Source: Puccinia triticina
Lineage: Eukaryota; Basidiomycota; Pucciniomycetes; Pucciniales; Pucciniaceae
Assembly (NCBI RefSeq): GCF_026914185.1
Contig: NC_070559.1
Coordinates: 4,934,001 to 4,998,000, forward strand
Direction of reading: 5' to 3'
DNA: 64,000 nucleotides
Of this stretch, positions 1 to 11,488 are shown in pieces. Position 1 is the stretch's first letter. The number at the start of each line of letters is the position of its first letter. The notes under the pieces were generated by a model that was given only the letters and a program-made list of their open reading frames with translations, was not told the DNA's origin and did not search any database. A program made the translations under genes and the position numbers.

Positions 1-658
1 AAGAATATTGCAAGCTCTCAATGACTGGCTATACTGGTGATCAAGAGCTCTCTTGATGACTGGGTATACCGGTCATTGAGAGCCCTCTCGATGACTGGTC
101 ATTGAGAGCTCTCTCAATTGGTATATACCGGTCATCGAGAGCTCTCTCAATTACTGGCTACACCGGTCATTGAGAGCTCTCTCAATGACTGGCTACACCG
201 GTCATTGAGAGCTCTCTCAATGACTGGCTACACCGGTCATTGAGAGCTCTCTCAATGACTGGCTACACCGGTCATTGAGAGCTCTCTCAATGACTGGCTA
301 CACCGTTCATTGAGAGCTCTCTCAATGACTGGCTACACCGGTCATCGAGAGCGTTCTTGATGACTGACTATACCGTTCATCAAGAGCGTTCTCAATGACT
401 GACTATACCATTCATCGAGAGCTCTCTTGATGACTGGATATACAGTCATTGAGCTCTCTCAATTGGCTATACCAATCAAGAGCCTTGAAAGCTCAAGCTT
501 TGGAAGCTATCAATGACTGGCGATGTATTCCGGTCATTGAGAGCTTTGCAGCAAGCCATCAACAACCGGCTATACCAGTCATTGAGAGCTTGGCAGGCCA
601 TTGATGACCGGCTATACCAGTCCTAGGGACCTTTGCAAGCTATCGCCGATTGGTGACT
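1..658. repeat. Dyad-symmetric satellite array 1 (35-bp unit)
   Basis: Tandem copies of a 35-bp unit; exact spacing of 35 is seen between unit starts at 186, 221, 256, 291 and 326. Each unit alternates two inverted repeats: CATTGAGAG paired with CTCTCAATG around 2 nt, and a CCGGTCA-type dyad paired with TGACTGG. Toward both edges the units decay, and variants change both arms (CATCGAG with CTCGATG, CATCAAG with CTTGATG). No coding potential. The array runs off the left window edge. Confidence 0.9.
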
Positions 659-957
659 GGCTGTATTGTTCATTAGGTTTGTTGTAACTCCATTTGATGA
701 CTTGGTCATCTTGGAGTGCTTCTGGATTATAGCAACCACCGGTGTGTGCCAGAGCCGCGCGGGTTGCTATATGCAAAAATTGAGTTGCCATCCCGGGGTT
801 TTAGAGCATCTCCACCGCGGGGGACTATCTGAGGGACTAAATCCCAGGCTTGCGCGACTGCGGCGCAGTTTTAGCTTCTCGACCGAGGTCTCTTTCACAC
901 TGCAAGGTTCCCAAAGTAGCACCTCCAGGTTGTGAAACAGGCTACCCCCAACTCCCC

Positions 958-1165
958 AATGGCCGGTCAGCTCGAGAGGTGCAATACCAATGTCCGGTCA
1001 ATACATGGCAGCAATATAAAGTCCTCTCAATGGCCGGTACTGACCGGCCATCGACGTGCAGTCCTTTCAATGGCCGGTCAGTACTGGCGATCGAGATGCA
1101 GTCCTCTCAATGGCCGGTCAGCACCGGCCATCGAGATGTAGTCCTCTCGATGGCCGGTGTGGTGT
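958..1165. repeat. Dyad satellite array 2
   Basis: Tandem units of the form CTCTCAATGGCCGGTCAG followed by a short spacer and CGGCCATCGAGATGCAGTC. The two dyads are GGCCGGT/ACCGGCC and CATCGAGA/TCTCAATG. Sequence is related to the arrays at 2460-3170 and, more distantly, to array 1. Confidence 0.85.
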
Positions 1166-2445
1166 GCCAAAAGTGTTTCAAGTATCAAATCACATAAAGT
1201 CACAGTTTACTATTGAGAAGGAGACATATTTCTAGATGTATTATTGCATAATTGGATTCTACAGGTCATTTAACCCCTAGTCACTCACTGGTACCACTAG
1301 GCTAGCTGCACTCAGGCAAAAGTTACGAGTATTATACTGTGTTCATAAGCATAATTACATACTGTAGAGATATTTTGATAGTACATAGCATAGAATTAGA
1401 CTCAAGGACATATTTATAGTGTATGTAGTGGCGTGGTTTGGCTCTGCCCATGGCATGGTTCCACCTGTGGACAACTCCATGATTGTTGTTTGGCTCCACC
1501 CACGCACCACAGTGTGGTTCCACCTGTGGACACCTCCAGGGTTGTTGTTTGGCTCCACCCACATACCACAGCATGGCTCCACCTGTGGACACCTCCATAA
1601 TTGTGTAGGCGCCATGGACACCACCATGTGGACACCACAACCACAACCACGTGGACACCATATGGGCACCACAACCACAACCACAACCACATGGATACCA
1701 TCACCACATGGACACCTGTATGGTGGTCACACCAGCAAAAATCCCTCACAAGGATCCCCACCAGCAAAAATCCCTCACATTTTACTATAAAAGGAGGAGA
1801 TTTTCCCTCCTCAGTTTTCAGCAGGCCACTCAGGCAATCCTAACCAGAACACACATCTCACTCAGAGTTACAAGCCTCATCCACATAAATCCAGCAGTGT
1901 GATCTCAATCAAGTTGCCCATCAACATCTTTCATGCCTCAGAGTAGTTCTAAGTAGTCAAGTAGCTAGCATCACCCACTTGTGCTCTTAACAAGTCAAAG
2001 TGATCTTAACCCATTGTGCTCTTAACTGAAGGTTAAGGAAGAGGGCAAAGACACTTTGAATAGTTCACATATAACATCAGTTCTCTCAGAAGTCTTGTAT
2101 CAGTTTATCTCCACTTTCATATCACAAACATATCAAACCATATAAAACATATCTTACATTTAGGCTCATTTCCATTATCTGACTCAAGGCTGCTGTAAAC
2201 CACTCTAACTCCATTTCCCTTACAAAATCCACTTTTCCGCTGAATTCAAGTTTGATCTAGGTCTGATAAGAGACTGCTGCACATAGTTTTCTCTATCATT
2301 AGTTTGCCACAACAATAAATAAATTTGTTGTGAAAGCTCTTGTGTAGTATCATAGAGGGGCAGGTCTTTCAAACCACCCGTAACAGTTGTAATAGCTTCT
2401 TACATCTTTGGAATATTATAACTGGTATTTCCCCCTCGCAGAACT
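1166..2445 (+). mobile_element. LTR-like block splitting satellite arrays
   Basis: This AT-rich block separates satellite arrays 2 and 3. It contains a promoter-like TATA motif at about 1782-1795 (CTATAAAAGGAGG) after a ctcacatttt stretch. That context recurs at 8770 and 17570, as expected for the U3/R boundary of one LTR family. Between 1445 and 1725 there are three about 62-bp repeats beginning TCCACCTGTGGACA and a CCACAA-rich simple repeat, which produce spurious His/Thr/Trp-rich reading frames on both strands. I could not find convincing LTR termini or a target duplication, so a solo LTR is an inference. Confidence 0.4.
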
Positions 2446-2459
2446 GCCACCCGTCCCAA

Positions 2460-3170
2460 AGGAGTTCTCACACCGGTCAGTATTGGCCATTGACGTGCAG
2501 TCCTTTTGATGGCTGCTCAGTACCAGCCATTGACTTGCAGTCCTTTCGATGGCCGGTCAGTACCGGCCATTGACTTGCAGTCCTTTCAATGGCCGGTCAG
2601 TACCGGCCATTGACTTGCAGTCCTTTCAATGGCCGGTCAGTACCAGCCATCAAGATGCAGTCCTCTCAATGGCCGCTCAGTACCGGCCATTGAGAGGTAG
2701 TCCTCTCAATGGCCGCTCAGTACCGGCCATTGAGAGGTAGTCCTCTCAATGGCCGGTCATTACCGTCTATCGAGATGTAGTCCTCTTGATGGCCGGTCAG
2801 TACCGGCCATTGAGATGTAGTCCTCTTGATGGCCGGTCAGTACCGGCCATCGACATGGCTGTGCGAGTCACTCGATGACCGGTCAATCCGGTCATTGAGA
2901 GGAGATGTGTGTCCTCTTGATGACCGGTACAGCCCGGTCATCAAGAGTTGTGCGTCCTCCCAAGGACCGGCCAGCTGTGCCGGTCATTGAGAGGTGGTGA
3001 CTCCCCTAGATGACCGGTATAGACTGGTCATCAAGAGCTGTGCATCCTCCCGATGACCGGTCTGTACCGGTCATTGAGAGGTGGCGAGTCCCCTCAATGA
3101 CTGGCACAGACCGGTCATCAAAGGAGGGTACTGTACTGCTGAGTCCCCTCGATGTCCGGTACCGGCCATT
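2460..3170. repeat. Dyad satellite array 3
   Basis: About 20 units of a 30-36-bp repeat. Example: GGCCATTGAGAGG at 2685-2697 and CCTCTCAATGGCC at 2702-2714 form a perfect 13-bp stem with a 4-nt loop, and GGCCGGTCAGTACCGGCC forms the alternating dyad. Toward the 3' end the consensus shifts (GACCGG instead of GGCCGG, and CAAGAG/CTCTTG instead of TGAGAG/CTCTCA) while both arms stay complementary. Confidence 0.9.
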
Positions 3171-3485
3171 CATATATTTTTTTTGTGTACAATAGTCGGT
3201 TCGGCCGGGACGGCCGTTGATACATGGATGTCTGGGGTTGGGGATATCGGGGGTTGTGTGTGGGAAGGAGCGGAGTATCACAGGCCTCCGGCTGTGTGAT
3301 ATGTGTGTCAGAGGAGCTATGTGGGGAGCTATAGTGTCATAAATCTGGTCTTGGTTTAGCTCCCCGGATGGGTTTTCCTACTTTAGGGTAGCCTTTAGCG
3401 CCTCCGGTGGAGGAGCTAAATTGGATCTGGGGAGCTAAATTTGGTTTAGTCCCTCGATTTAGCTCCCGCGGTGGAGATGCTCTTA

Positions 3486-4648
3486 GCAACCCGCTTTTAC
3501 CTCCCTGGGTGGAGATGCTCTTAGGTAGACTTTGGTGAAATTAATATTCAAAAAGCTCCTGGAAGTGTTGAGTGCAGTCAAACCTGTCTAACTGCATACT
3601 TGTGTAAGGAGACTCCTATATCACTTACTCATTTGGGTCTACCAAATATTCGCTCTTGCCTATATGCTGCTAACTGTTGAAATTTCATCTAATTTCCGAC
3701 TCATCCCTAAATTGCTCACCTTCCCTACACTTTCCAACCATTCTAACCCATTGTTGAAACTGCCTCTTTCTCTTTTCTTCTTGCATAAATATCATCTTCA
3801 CTAGAAAAGACACCGGAAAAAGAAGCCCAAGAGGGAGAGTTCAGAGGCCGGAAAAAAATCCCTAGAGCACTCACTGAGGGTAGAGGTCCTCAAAGCTCCG
3901 CCCTCATGCTTGTGAGGCGTAAAAACGCGCGCATTACAGAAGACTTCCCTATCAACCTGTAGGGGGGTACAGAACCGAAGGGTGCATGGATCAGGCAAAA
4001 AAGAGCTGATGAGTTTAATTCGTCGGCCTTGTCGACACTCCAGTCAGCCGTCCCAGTGGTCGCTTGCATGGCCGAGGCCAGAGAGCTTGTGGAAGAGCGT
4101 GTTTGGGGCTTTCCAGTTGATGACCTTGATTGTCCACTCGGCCAACATACATGGCTCCCAATCTCGTGTGGTTACTACATCTGCAGTCAGAAGGGGCTGA
4201 ACACTTGTCTGAACGGCTCCCTCCGTCTACTCTGGTCTTCCTTCAGGCGTCTCCAGCCCACTGGCTATTAACCAGGCAACCGGCATCCCTGAGACAGAGT
4301 TGGTGTGACCACCCGCTTAGTGGGAGCAGGAATATTTAAGCTGCGTGCTAAGGGAAAACAAGATCTCTTTGCATCAATCATTATTACCTCCAACCACCTT
4401 TTCAGGCATTCTTCTTTTCTGACACTCATTCTTTTCTAACACTCATTCCTCCGACACTCGTTCTTCCGACACTCGTTCATTTCTGACACTCGTTCTTTTT
4501 CAGCACTGTTATCTTCTTTAGTGCAGCACTCTCGCCTTGAGTAAATACATTTTCGACCGAGCTGATTTTCTTTCAAAGCTTGCTCCAGCTATTTTCTCAA
4601 CCCTACTTGGCTGATTTGACTAACTTCGAGTGTTAATTCATCCTCACG
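3486..4648. other. Intergenic, upstream of the first paralogue gene
   Basis: After the extra Harbinger end at 3500-3523 I see no gene. Between 4400 and 4510 there is a short C/T-rich repeat of CACTCRTTCTTYYGA units (four to five imperfect copies) about 150 bp before the start codon at 4649. It may lie in the 5' untranslated region. Confidence 0.4.
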
Positions 4649-6924
4649 ATGCAAGTTTTCCTCGGATATTTGTTCCTTTACTTAGTCTTTGTTTCTTTCT
4701 ACTTTGAGAAATTTGGTGTCTCCGCTCGTACCACTACTATCACGGATGCGGATTCAAGCTCACCACAAATTCAATTTAATGGACAATATCCACCCATAAA
4801 CCCATCATGTAAAGCTCTTCCAATAGCAAAAGAAACTTGGAATCAACTGAAGTTAAATGACCATCTCAAGCAGTTCCCTGGTGGTGATAAAATGAACTTG
4901 GTAGTAAGTCAACTCTATTTTGTCTGCTCAGGCTTCAATTAACATTACGCTGCTCATTGTGACACGGTTATATTTTCTCAATGAATCCTTTCTGATCATA
5001 GCAATATGCTACAAAACTCAACATGACCAACTTTGTCTGTGGTATCGGAGGAGCTTGCCATGCCGGACAACCTTGTTATCCGCTCGAAACACCTGATTGG
5101 TACATTTTATTTGCGGTTCAACAGTGGAACTCTTACATGAATGTCTACTATGAAGCAGTGGGCTATGGAATCGCGATTGTTCAATGTGAGCTTTTGAACA
5201 AGAATAAAGTGTTAGGGCTTTCTGCTCTTGCCTAGGATGAACCCATCGCGCTAACTATGCTCAAAATGCTTCAAAAATTGTAAAACATCATAAACAGCAA
5301 GTCTCAACGCATTGATCGCCTCACTGTAAGAAAGAAGGATAAATTCATTTTAATTTTACCGCTAATCAATCTGGTCACACTTCTTTCAAACTGGACCCTT
5401 GCAGCTTTCCGGCAAGTGACACCACAGCCATTCGGAACGTCAAGGCAAACCTTGGAATCCAGGCATCCTTGTCCCAAGTGACCGGAACAGGTAGATTTCT
5501 ATTCCTTATGATCACGGTGCTCTTCCCGCTGGTTGTTTTCAATTTTCCAACTCGGAAAAATTCAAATTTAAAAAACAGAGGGACTATATGCGGAGTCTGA
5601 TTCATTCTCTTCTGAGTTCTACAGTGATGATGGATGTCATGCTGGCTTTTGGTTCAACATCTGGGCCTTGGTTTGCTTTGTTTGATTTCCTGAATTTTAT
5701 CATGACCGCTGCACAAGGAGTCGCCGCATTCGCAATACAAGAACCGCCAGCGCCCCTCCAAGATGGTTTTTTTCAGGTAGATTGTGCTGTAACCGTTTTA
5801 AAAGATATATCTCATACTCAATTTATGTCATTTAAATTGACTCACCTTGTATGCTTGCATCAGTGGTCAAACACGGCATACTATCTTTCTAAATACGAGG
5901 AAGTTATTCACAAGCAGATAGCTGAAGAGGGCAAAAAGAGGATTGCCGCCGGAATCAGCACCAATCAAGGTATATTTGGGGTTGTCAAGGATGGAAATTT
6001 CATAGAACCAGAAAATTTTCCATCGCTCCCTGATCTTGAAGAACAGATTCGGAAACTTACTTCAGCGTTGGGTTTGAACATGCTGTTACATTCAATTGTA
6101 AGCCCCGGCTTTTGATTCCAACTACACATTAATACAAATTTTGACTTGAGTTTTTTTTCACAAAAAAGAATGCATTCATAACGGTCGGCTCAGATGTACG
6201 TCAAATGATCTGTTTTGCCCTCAGAATTTGACTCAGCCTGACATATATTTTCCACGCGGGTTGGGGACACAGCCCTGCACTGACAAAGGGAAAAACGGCG
6301 CCTGGCCCGAAGGAACACACCTTTCATGGTGTGACAAACCTGATGGAACGTAAGACCAATATCAAAGAGCCAATGAACAGGATCTGTCCTGATGCAATTT
6401 TGATTTGGATGCTCAACATTTTTTGAATTTTCATTCAGGATGCATAATATAGTAATTGCAAAAGATGGCAAGACATACAATGAGATCAATAATGCTGCTC
6501 TCATAAATGATTATTTTGGGATTGGTACTGAGTTGATTGTGACTTCATCAATCAAATGTCAAAATATGAACAAAGGTTGGAACTATGTTCCATGGTCACA
6601 AGACAAGTGAGTAGGATATCCTTATAAATAGCATAGCTCCCAGGCCCATAATTTCTCAACTCACATACAATTTGAATCCATTATTAAACAGGGGAGCATT
6701 GCCTAAAGCACCAGACTCAGACTGTGTCTTTAATCTTCCTGTATGCTACACTCAGGATGGTGGTAAGTGCTTATACTAGTTGGATGTCATTTAAGTCAGA
6801 AGGGTGTCTGATTCCAGTTTGACCATCATTCTAAAATTTAATTCTAGATGTGCATAAAAAGATCCACAAGAAAAAGTGGACAACTGCCCGAGCTTGTAAG
6901 CATGCTGGCCTTCCCCTGGAGTAA
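4649..6924 (+). CDS. Secreted/membrane protein of unknown function, paralogue A
   Basis: I do not recognise a function; a link to the fungal family DUF7872 is a memory-based guess. The start at 4649 gives a hydrophobic signal-like N-terminus (residues 1-25). Exons by eye: 4649-4903, 5002-5185, 5298-5325, about 5404-5493, about 5588-5776, about 5862-6096, about 6267-6351, about 6439-6608, about 6690-6763 and 6847-6924. Shared with the paralogue at 27532 are NFVCGIG..C, a W..L.AVQ.WN block, AAGIST.QGI.GV.K.G, a Cys-rich GKGKNGA..C segment, D.DC..NLPVC and a Lys-rich tail ending in GLPLE. The phase-1 donor after the IVQ block falls at the same place in both genes. The frame across 5490-5780 is unclear, so the gene may be partly degenerate. 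Four or more cysteine-containing segments fit an extracellular protein. Confidence 0.6.
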
Positions 6925-7904
6925 TGATACAATCAATATTAGTTACAAACACCTGGAAAAACATCAGATCACCTCTCTTCCACCTTCCTCACAGGGACAT
7001 ATATGCAAAAATATATATGGACACATTTATATGCTTGAAAAAAATAAGAGTTTACAGTTACAGATCTCACATGATACTTGAGCTTCCTACACCACTATGA
7101 ACATTTCTTTTTTCCTTGAAAGGAAAATAATTGATCATGCATTGCTTTTTCTGGCTTACTACACCAGGGGAGATTTTTAAACACTCTCCAAAGAGTGCCA
7201 GAGTCAGTGCTGGGCAGTTACTTTACTTGAAAATATCTGATGGATTTTATCAAAGTAATTACTACCTGCTGTTATCCTTGTCAGTAATGTGTGGACAGTG
7301 GCATCACGTGTTGAGTAAATTTCCATTTTTCGCAGCTTTTACTGGTAAAGTAACACATTTTCCAGTGGATAATGCGCTTCAAGCAATGAAAGGCCAAATT
7401 AGCCCTAAAATGACCTTTTATTTCTTTCTATGTTACCCAATATCTGCTGCTCTGTGCACAGATATTGTAACTGCCTTTGAAAAAAGGCTCTACCCTGGTT
7501 CAATATTGATATTGTAGTGCCATTACCAGTAACAACAGCAATAATGGCCAAATTTTGTTACATTATTGTTACGTTACACATTGCCATAGAAATAAATGCC
7601 TACCATTGCCAGAGAGTAGATTTATGTGTTTCTGGATGGGATGTGGGTCAGATTGATAAATTATCCCAAAGTGAATTAAAAGTGTGTCAAGTGATGAAGA
7701 AGTGTTGCAGGACCTCATGCAATGTTGCATAGAACTATTTCATTCTCCTTAGAGAAATCAATCACAATCTAATGAAATGATATTTACTGAATGCCCAATC
7801 ATTAATCACACTACAGGCATCTTGCTTTTGCTGCGGTCTGCCGCTGCCGCAACATTTGGCTGGCTGATTTGCCTTTGGACAGCCGGCCACTGCAGTACAT
7901 AACA

Positions 7905-8365
7905 AACCCTTGATGACCGGTCCTTGTGCCGGCCATCAAGAGGATTACACACTCCTCTTACTCCTCTTGGTTTTCAGCTCATGGACTGGTGATTGGGAGG
8001 AGTCCACACTCCTCTTGATGCCAGCACACACCAGCGTTGAGAGAAGTACAGACACCTCTCAATGGCCGGCACAACAAACAGTCATTGAGAGGAGTACTCA
8101 CTCCTCTTGATAGCTGGCCCAAGCCCAGAAGTCATTGGGAGGAGTACATACACACTTCCTCAATGGACAACACAGACTGGGCATTGAAGTGCATGTACTC
8201 CTCTTGATGCTGTTCTGTGTTGGCATTGAGAGGAGTATGGACTCCTCCTCCCAATGACCATTCCTTATTCTGGTCATTGAGAGGAGTGCGAACTTCTCCT
8301 CCCAATGACCAGTCATTATGCTGGTCATTGAGAGGAGTGTGGACAAATCTCAATGGCCAGCGTAG
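7905..8365. repeat. Dyad satellite array 4
   Basis: Units of about 70-75 bp built from two inverted repeats: CTGGTCATTGAGAGGAG pairing with CTCCTCCCAATGACCAG, and GGCCGGCACA-type dyads. This array has the CTCCTC form of the stem where array 1 has CTCTC. A smaller array of the same form lies at 9925-10025 (GGCCATCAAGAGGAGTGTGG and its partner). Confidence 0.85.
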
Positions 8366-9924
8366 TTGTTATTCCTGTGTTTGCAGGTGAAAAATTCAAA
8401 CTTTTATTTGTACTCTCTAAAAGCCTCAATATATCAAAAAATGAAAGGCAGAAATGAAATCTAAGGCCAAAATAACCCTTAGTCACCCACTGTAACCACC
8501 CCCATATCTCTACTGGATCAGAAGATACACGGATCATGCCTTTCACATACCAGTCCAGGGCACTTCACAGAGGATTTTGCGCACGGTTTCACACACAACT
8601 CAGCTCTAGGATAATTTGCATAGGATATTGAATATTTCATATGGAATTCCTTTGTTTCTTTTATTTCCTTCTTTTTATTTCACTCAACCACAAGTTGGCC
8701 ACTGTTTTGATATTGCATATATATGATACTCATGTAACCCCTTGGAAGTTAGACCCCCTCTTAGTTTACTATATAAGGAGGCCTCTGCCTGCCAGTTGTT
8801 TCCTTCCTCATGCCATCTGGAATGGTGAAACCGCTGCGCTGCGCTGACATCAGCGGCACTTTTAGTGCAGCGCAGCGACCACTGATCCTCCAGCCTGACC
8901 AGCATTAGCGCTGCGCTAACGCTGAATTCAGTGGTTTGCCGCAGACTCCTGCTGTTTATCAGTGTTAGCGCAGCGCCGCTGAAGGGTGCTAACGCTAAAA
9001 ATCACCGCAGCGCAGCGGAATGGCTGCTGACAGCCGCTGACCGCTTTTTCAGCGTCAGCGCGCTGAACATGGCAGCAGTGACAGCGGCGCTGCCAGCGTG
9101 TTACCTACATATTTTAATTCACTCAATCAACCTCTCCACCACCTGTTCGCCCCCCATCGGGCCTCACCTGGTCCTTATGACCATGTTGGGGCACCACAAA
9201 ATTAGTGCGCTGACACTGAAAAAGCGGTCAGCGGCCGTCAGCGGCCATTCCGCTGTGCTGCGCTGATTTTCAGCGGTTTTCCGCTGAAAACAGAGTCAGC
9301 GCAGCAGTTGACCGCTGATTCAGCGGCGCTGAAATATGCAGGTTTTTGCGGTGAAAATAATTGGCGGTTAACGCAGCGCTTGTCCTGCTGATTTTCAGCG
9401 CAGCGCTCCCAAAATCCGCTGCGCTGACCACTTTGTTGCACTGTTTGCAGCGCAGTGGTTTCACCATTGCCATCTGGCTCCCACATCCATCTACTCACCT
9501 GTCACAGTTCTTTCTTACACATACATATCACAGTTACTTGCAATTCACAGTCATGGTTAGTTTCACAAGCCTCTCAGTACTGGGTTCCAATCCTGGTTGA
9601 AGCATAGCTTCCAAACCTTGACCTTCTATTTTTCACTTTATATACCCTCTGCTCAAGGACCTGGGTTCAAACCCCATCCAAGTCATCAGTATTTTTCTGC
9701 CCATTCAGACATCTCATCTGCTCCATAGATACTCAGGACTCTTCACTAAACAATCCAACTATACTCTTCATCTTTGAACATATCCTTATAACTGAATAAG
9801 AATTCCAAGCTTAGCTTGGTGGTCTTGTTTCCTGATATCCAGAAAGGCAGAGTTTGCACCTCATCTATGCCTTTTGCCATTCAGCAAAAGGGTCTCACAA
9901 CACCTTTTGAGTCTTACACTGGCA
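8366..9924 (+). mobile_element. LTR-like block with TATA motif
   Basis: A non-coding block between satellite arrays. A stretch near 8465-8500 resembles 1270-1300 (TAGTCACYCACTG), and CTATATAAGGAGG at about 8769-8781 matches the TATA contexts at 1782 and 17570, so it is probably a copy of the same LTR family. The Mutator-like MITE (8821-9468) is inserted just downstream of the TATA motif. At 9560-9700 there are two sequences resembling tRNA B boxes (GGTTCCAATCC, GGTTCAAACCC). I found no terminal repeats or target duplication. Confidence 0.35.
8812..9477. mobile_element. Mutator-like MITE, 648 bp, 9-bp TSD
   Basis: The element at 8821-9468 is flanked by perfect 9-bp duplications GCCATCTGG (8812-8820 and 9469-9477). 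Its termini are 22-bp inverted repeats starting AATGGTGAAACC, with one mismatch between ends. The interior is made almost wholly of short GCTGCGCTGA / TCAGCGCAGC motifs in both orientations, so the whole element can fold on itself. No transposase. The 9-bp duplication is typical of the Mutator superfamily. The same low-complexity style, with GCTACGC instead of GCTGCGC, occurs in the elements at 21544 and 23259. Confidence 0.85.
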
Positions 9925-10025
9925 CAAGGACTCCTCCTGATGTGGTCCTTTTTCTGGCCATCAAGAGGAGTGTGGACACCTCCTGATGACTGGTCCTTGT
10001 GCCAGCCATCAAGAGGTGTGGTGTG

Positions 10026-11488
10026 TGTACATACCTCGACTTTTTGTGCGGGGTTCAAATCCCCACCGAATTGTCAGATGTCACCGTGGCCCGCAGCAAC
10101 ATCAAGATGCCTGCAGTGTCATCAATGGATAATTTATGTTGATAAATATTTGCAAGGTGTTTCACATGACATAAATATGGTGAGATGGGGATTTCATTTC
10201 TCTCTGATCAGTTTGTACTTTTCATGAAGCTGTGATCTGCCAACCCAATGTAGGCATGTAAATGAGGGTGAAATTGTAAAAGTGGAAAACAGCAAACATT
10301 TGTGTGAATGTGTGCATTGCAGAAAACAAAAAACAAAAACCAACTAGCAAGCTGATTTGTGTTATGAAGTCAGGATTTCTGGCTGAAATCTGTCACCACA
10401 CAGCTAAGCTTGACTTGAATCACATTTTCACCCTATTTCCATACTTGTTTGGCACAATTATAGGCAATAGCTGCCTTTTTTTGGGAAATGTACCCATTCA
10501 TATCTCTCTAAATGTTATGTACATGTTGTTGATCTGTGGGAGTCCCAGCGTGTGATTTTTAACCCCCTTGTTTGCGCTTAAATGAGGGTGGCATTAGCAA
10601 AGTGAAAACATTCACCACCTTCATGAGCATGTAAGTAATATGGCTGGAATACCACGAACGCATCTCAATCAAAAGATATTTCAAATTGAATTATCATTTG
10701 AATGTGGCCATTGTGTTGTAGTTGTACCCACTGAGTTCTAGTTGAGTTTCAGATGAATTTTGCATGAATTCTGGATGATTTATGTATGAATTCAGGATCA
10801 GTTCCAGATCAATTGTGGATGAATTCCAGCATGATTCTTTATTTCTTACACTATTTTCCCCAAAGGCATCTAGCACAGTTATGGAAAAAGGTTCACATAT
10901 GAAACTTTCAACTCACTGGAGAGTGTTGTTGAGGGGCACCAAGGACCAAAACTAAGAGGGCTACCAAGCAACTCACATAGGTAGGGGCTTGAGAAGAGAA
11001 AATAGACAGTTTCAGATGAGGAAAGAGACTGGAGAGACAGTAAGTAAAGTTGTAGAAATGATAATACTAGTTATAAGAATAGCTACATGCTAGCATATGA
11101 GATCTAACATACAGATAATATCAACAAGTGTGTCAAAAGCTCCCCTGGTGCTATTTGGTTCCCTATTCTTTCAGAGTAATTATACTAGAACATTATTTGC
11201 ACAACAGCATTCTGATTGCTTTTATATAGTCTATTCAACATCCATAGTCTGCTATCAGCAATCAAAATTCATTGCTTCTCCCTCTTTTATTTTTCTTTCT
11301 TGCTTCAATTCAGCCAAAATTCCTCACAAATTACTGTCCTTTTGTTTCAACAGTAACTCTTGTAAACAAACATGGCCCCTCCTTTCCACCAAAGGGAATG
11401 CAGTTAGACAGTTCTGACTTTAGTTTCAACTTGCCTGAAATCTTTTTGTAAATGGTTTGGTCCAACCCAAAAAAACCCAAGGCCAGGT
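10026..11488. other. Non-coding, no gene recognised
   Basis: AT-rich sequence forming the right part of the 7162-11150 element and then the flank of a decayed hAT. A pol III B-box-like motif (GGGGTTCAAATCCCC) is at about 10053. Between 10740 and 10860 there is a short degenerate repeat of the form GAATTCCAG/GATGAATT. No supported reading frame. Confidence 0.4.

Larger units (their letters stand above)
801..3485. mobile_element. Non-autonomous PIF/Harbinger-type element, TSD TTA
   Basis: The left end (804 onward) starts GAGCATCTCCACCGCGG and the right end (to 3482) finishes CCGCGGTGGAGATGCTC. Both are flanked by TTA (801-803 and 3483-3485), the 3-bp duplication typical of PIF/Harbinger. About 150 bp at the left end and 260 bp at the right end resemble the ends of the transposase-bearing Harbinger element at 51427-58954. 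The interior holds no transposase; it consists of dyad satellites (958-1165, 2460-3170) and an LTR-like block. It is therefore a deletion derivative that could only move in trans. A second solo end (GGTGGAGATGCTC) lies at about 3508-3520. Confidence 0.8.
7162..11150. mobile_element. CACCAGGGG-end TIR element, TSD CTA (CACTA-like)
   Basis: The left end at 7162 reads CACCAGGGGAGATTTTTAAA. The right end at 11150, read on the minus strand, is CACCAGGGGAGCTTTTGACA. Both are flanked by CTA (7159-7161 and 11151-11153). A 3-bp duplication plus ends beginning CAC suggests the CACTA superfamily. No transposase is visible. The interior holds satellite arrays at 7905-8365 and 9925-10025, an LTR-like block and a nested Mutator-like MITE. 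Two further elements in this window have the same ends (31354-37634 and 39536-39751). Confidence 0.65.

Noticed and set aside
1..658. CRISPR-like array
   Set aside because: Units repeat without unique spacers and each is a dyad; the genome is eukaryotic, with spliceosomal introns throughout.
1332..1902. Overlapping His/Thr/Trp-rich reading frames on both strands
   Set aside because: They are translations of the CCACAA/TGGACA simple repeat and its complement, with no conserved motif.
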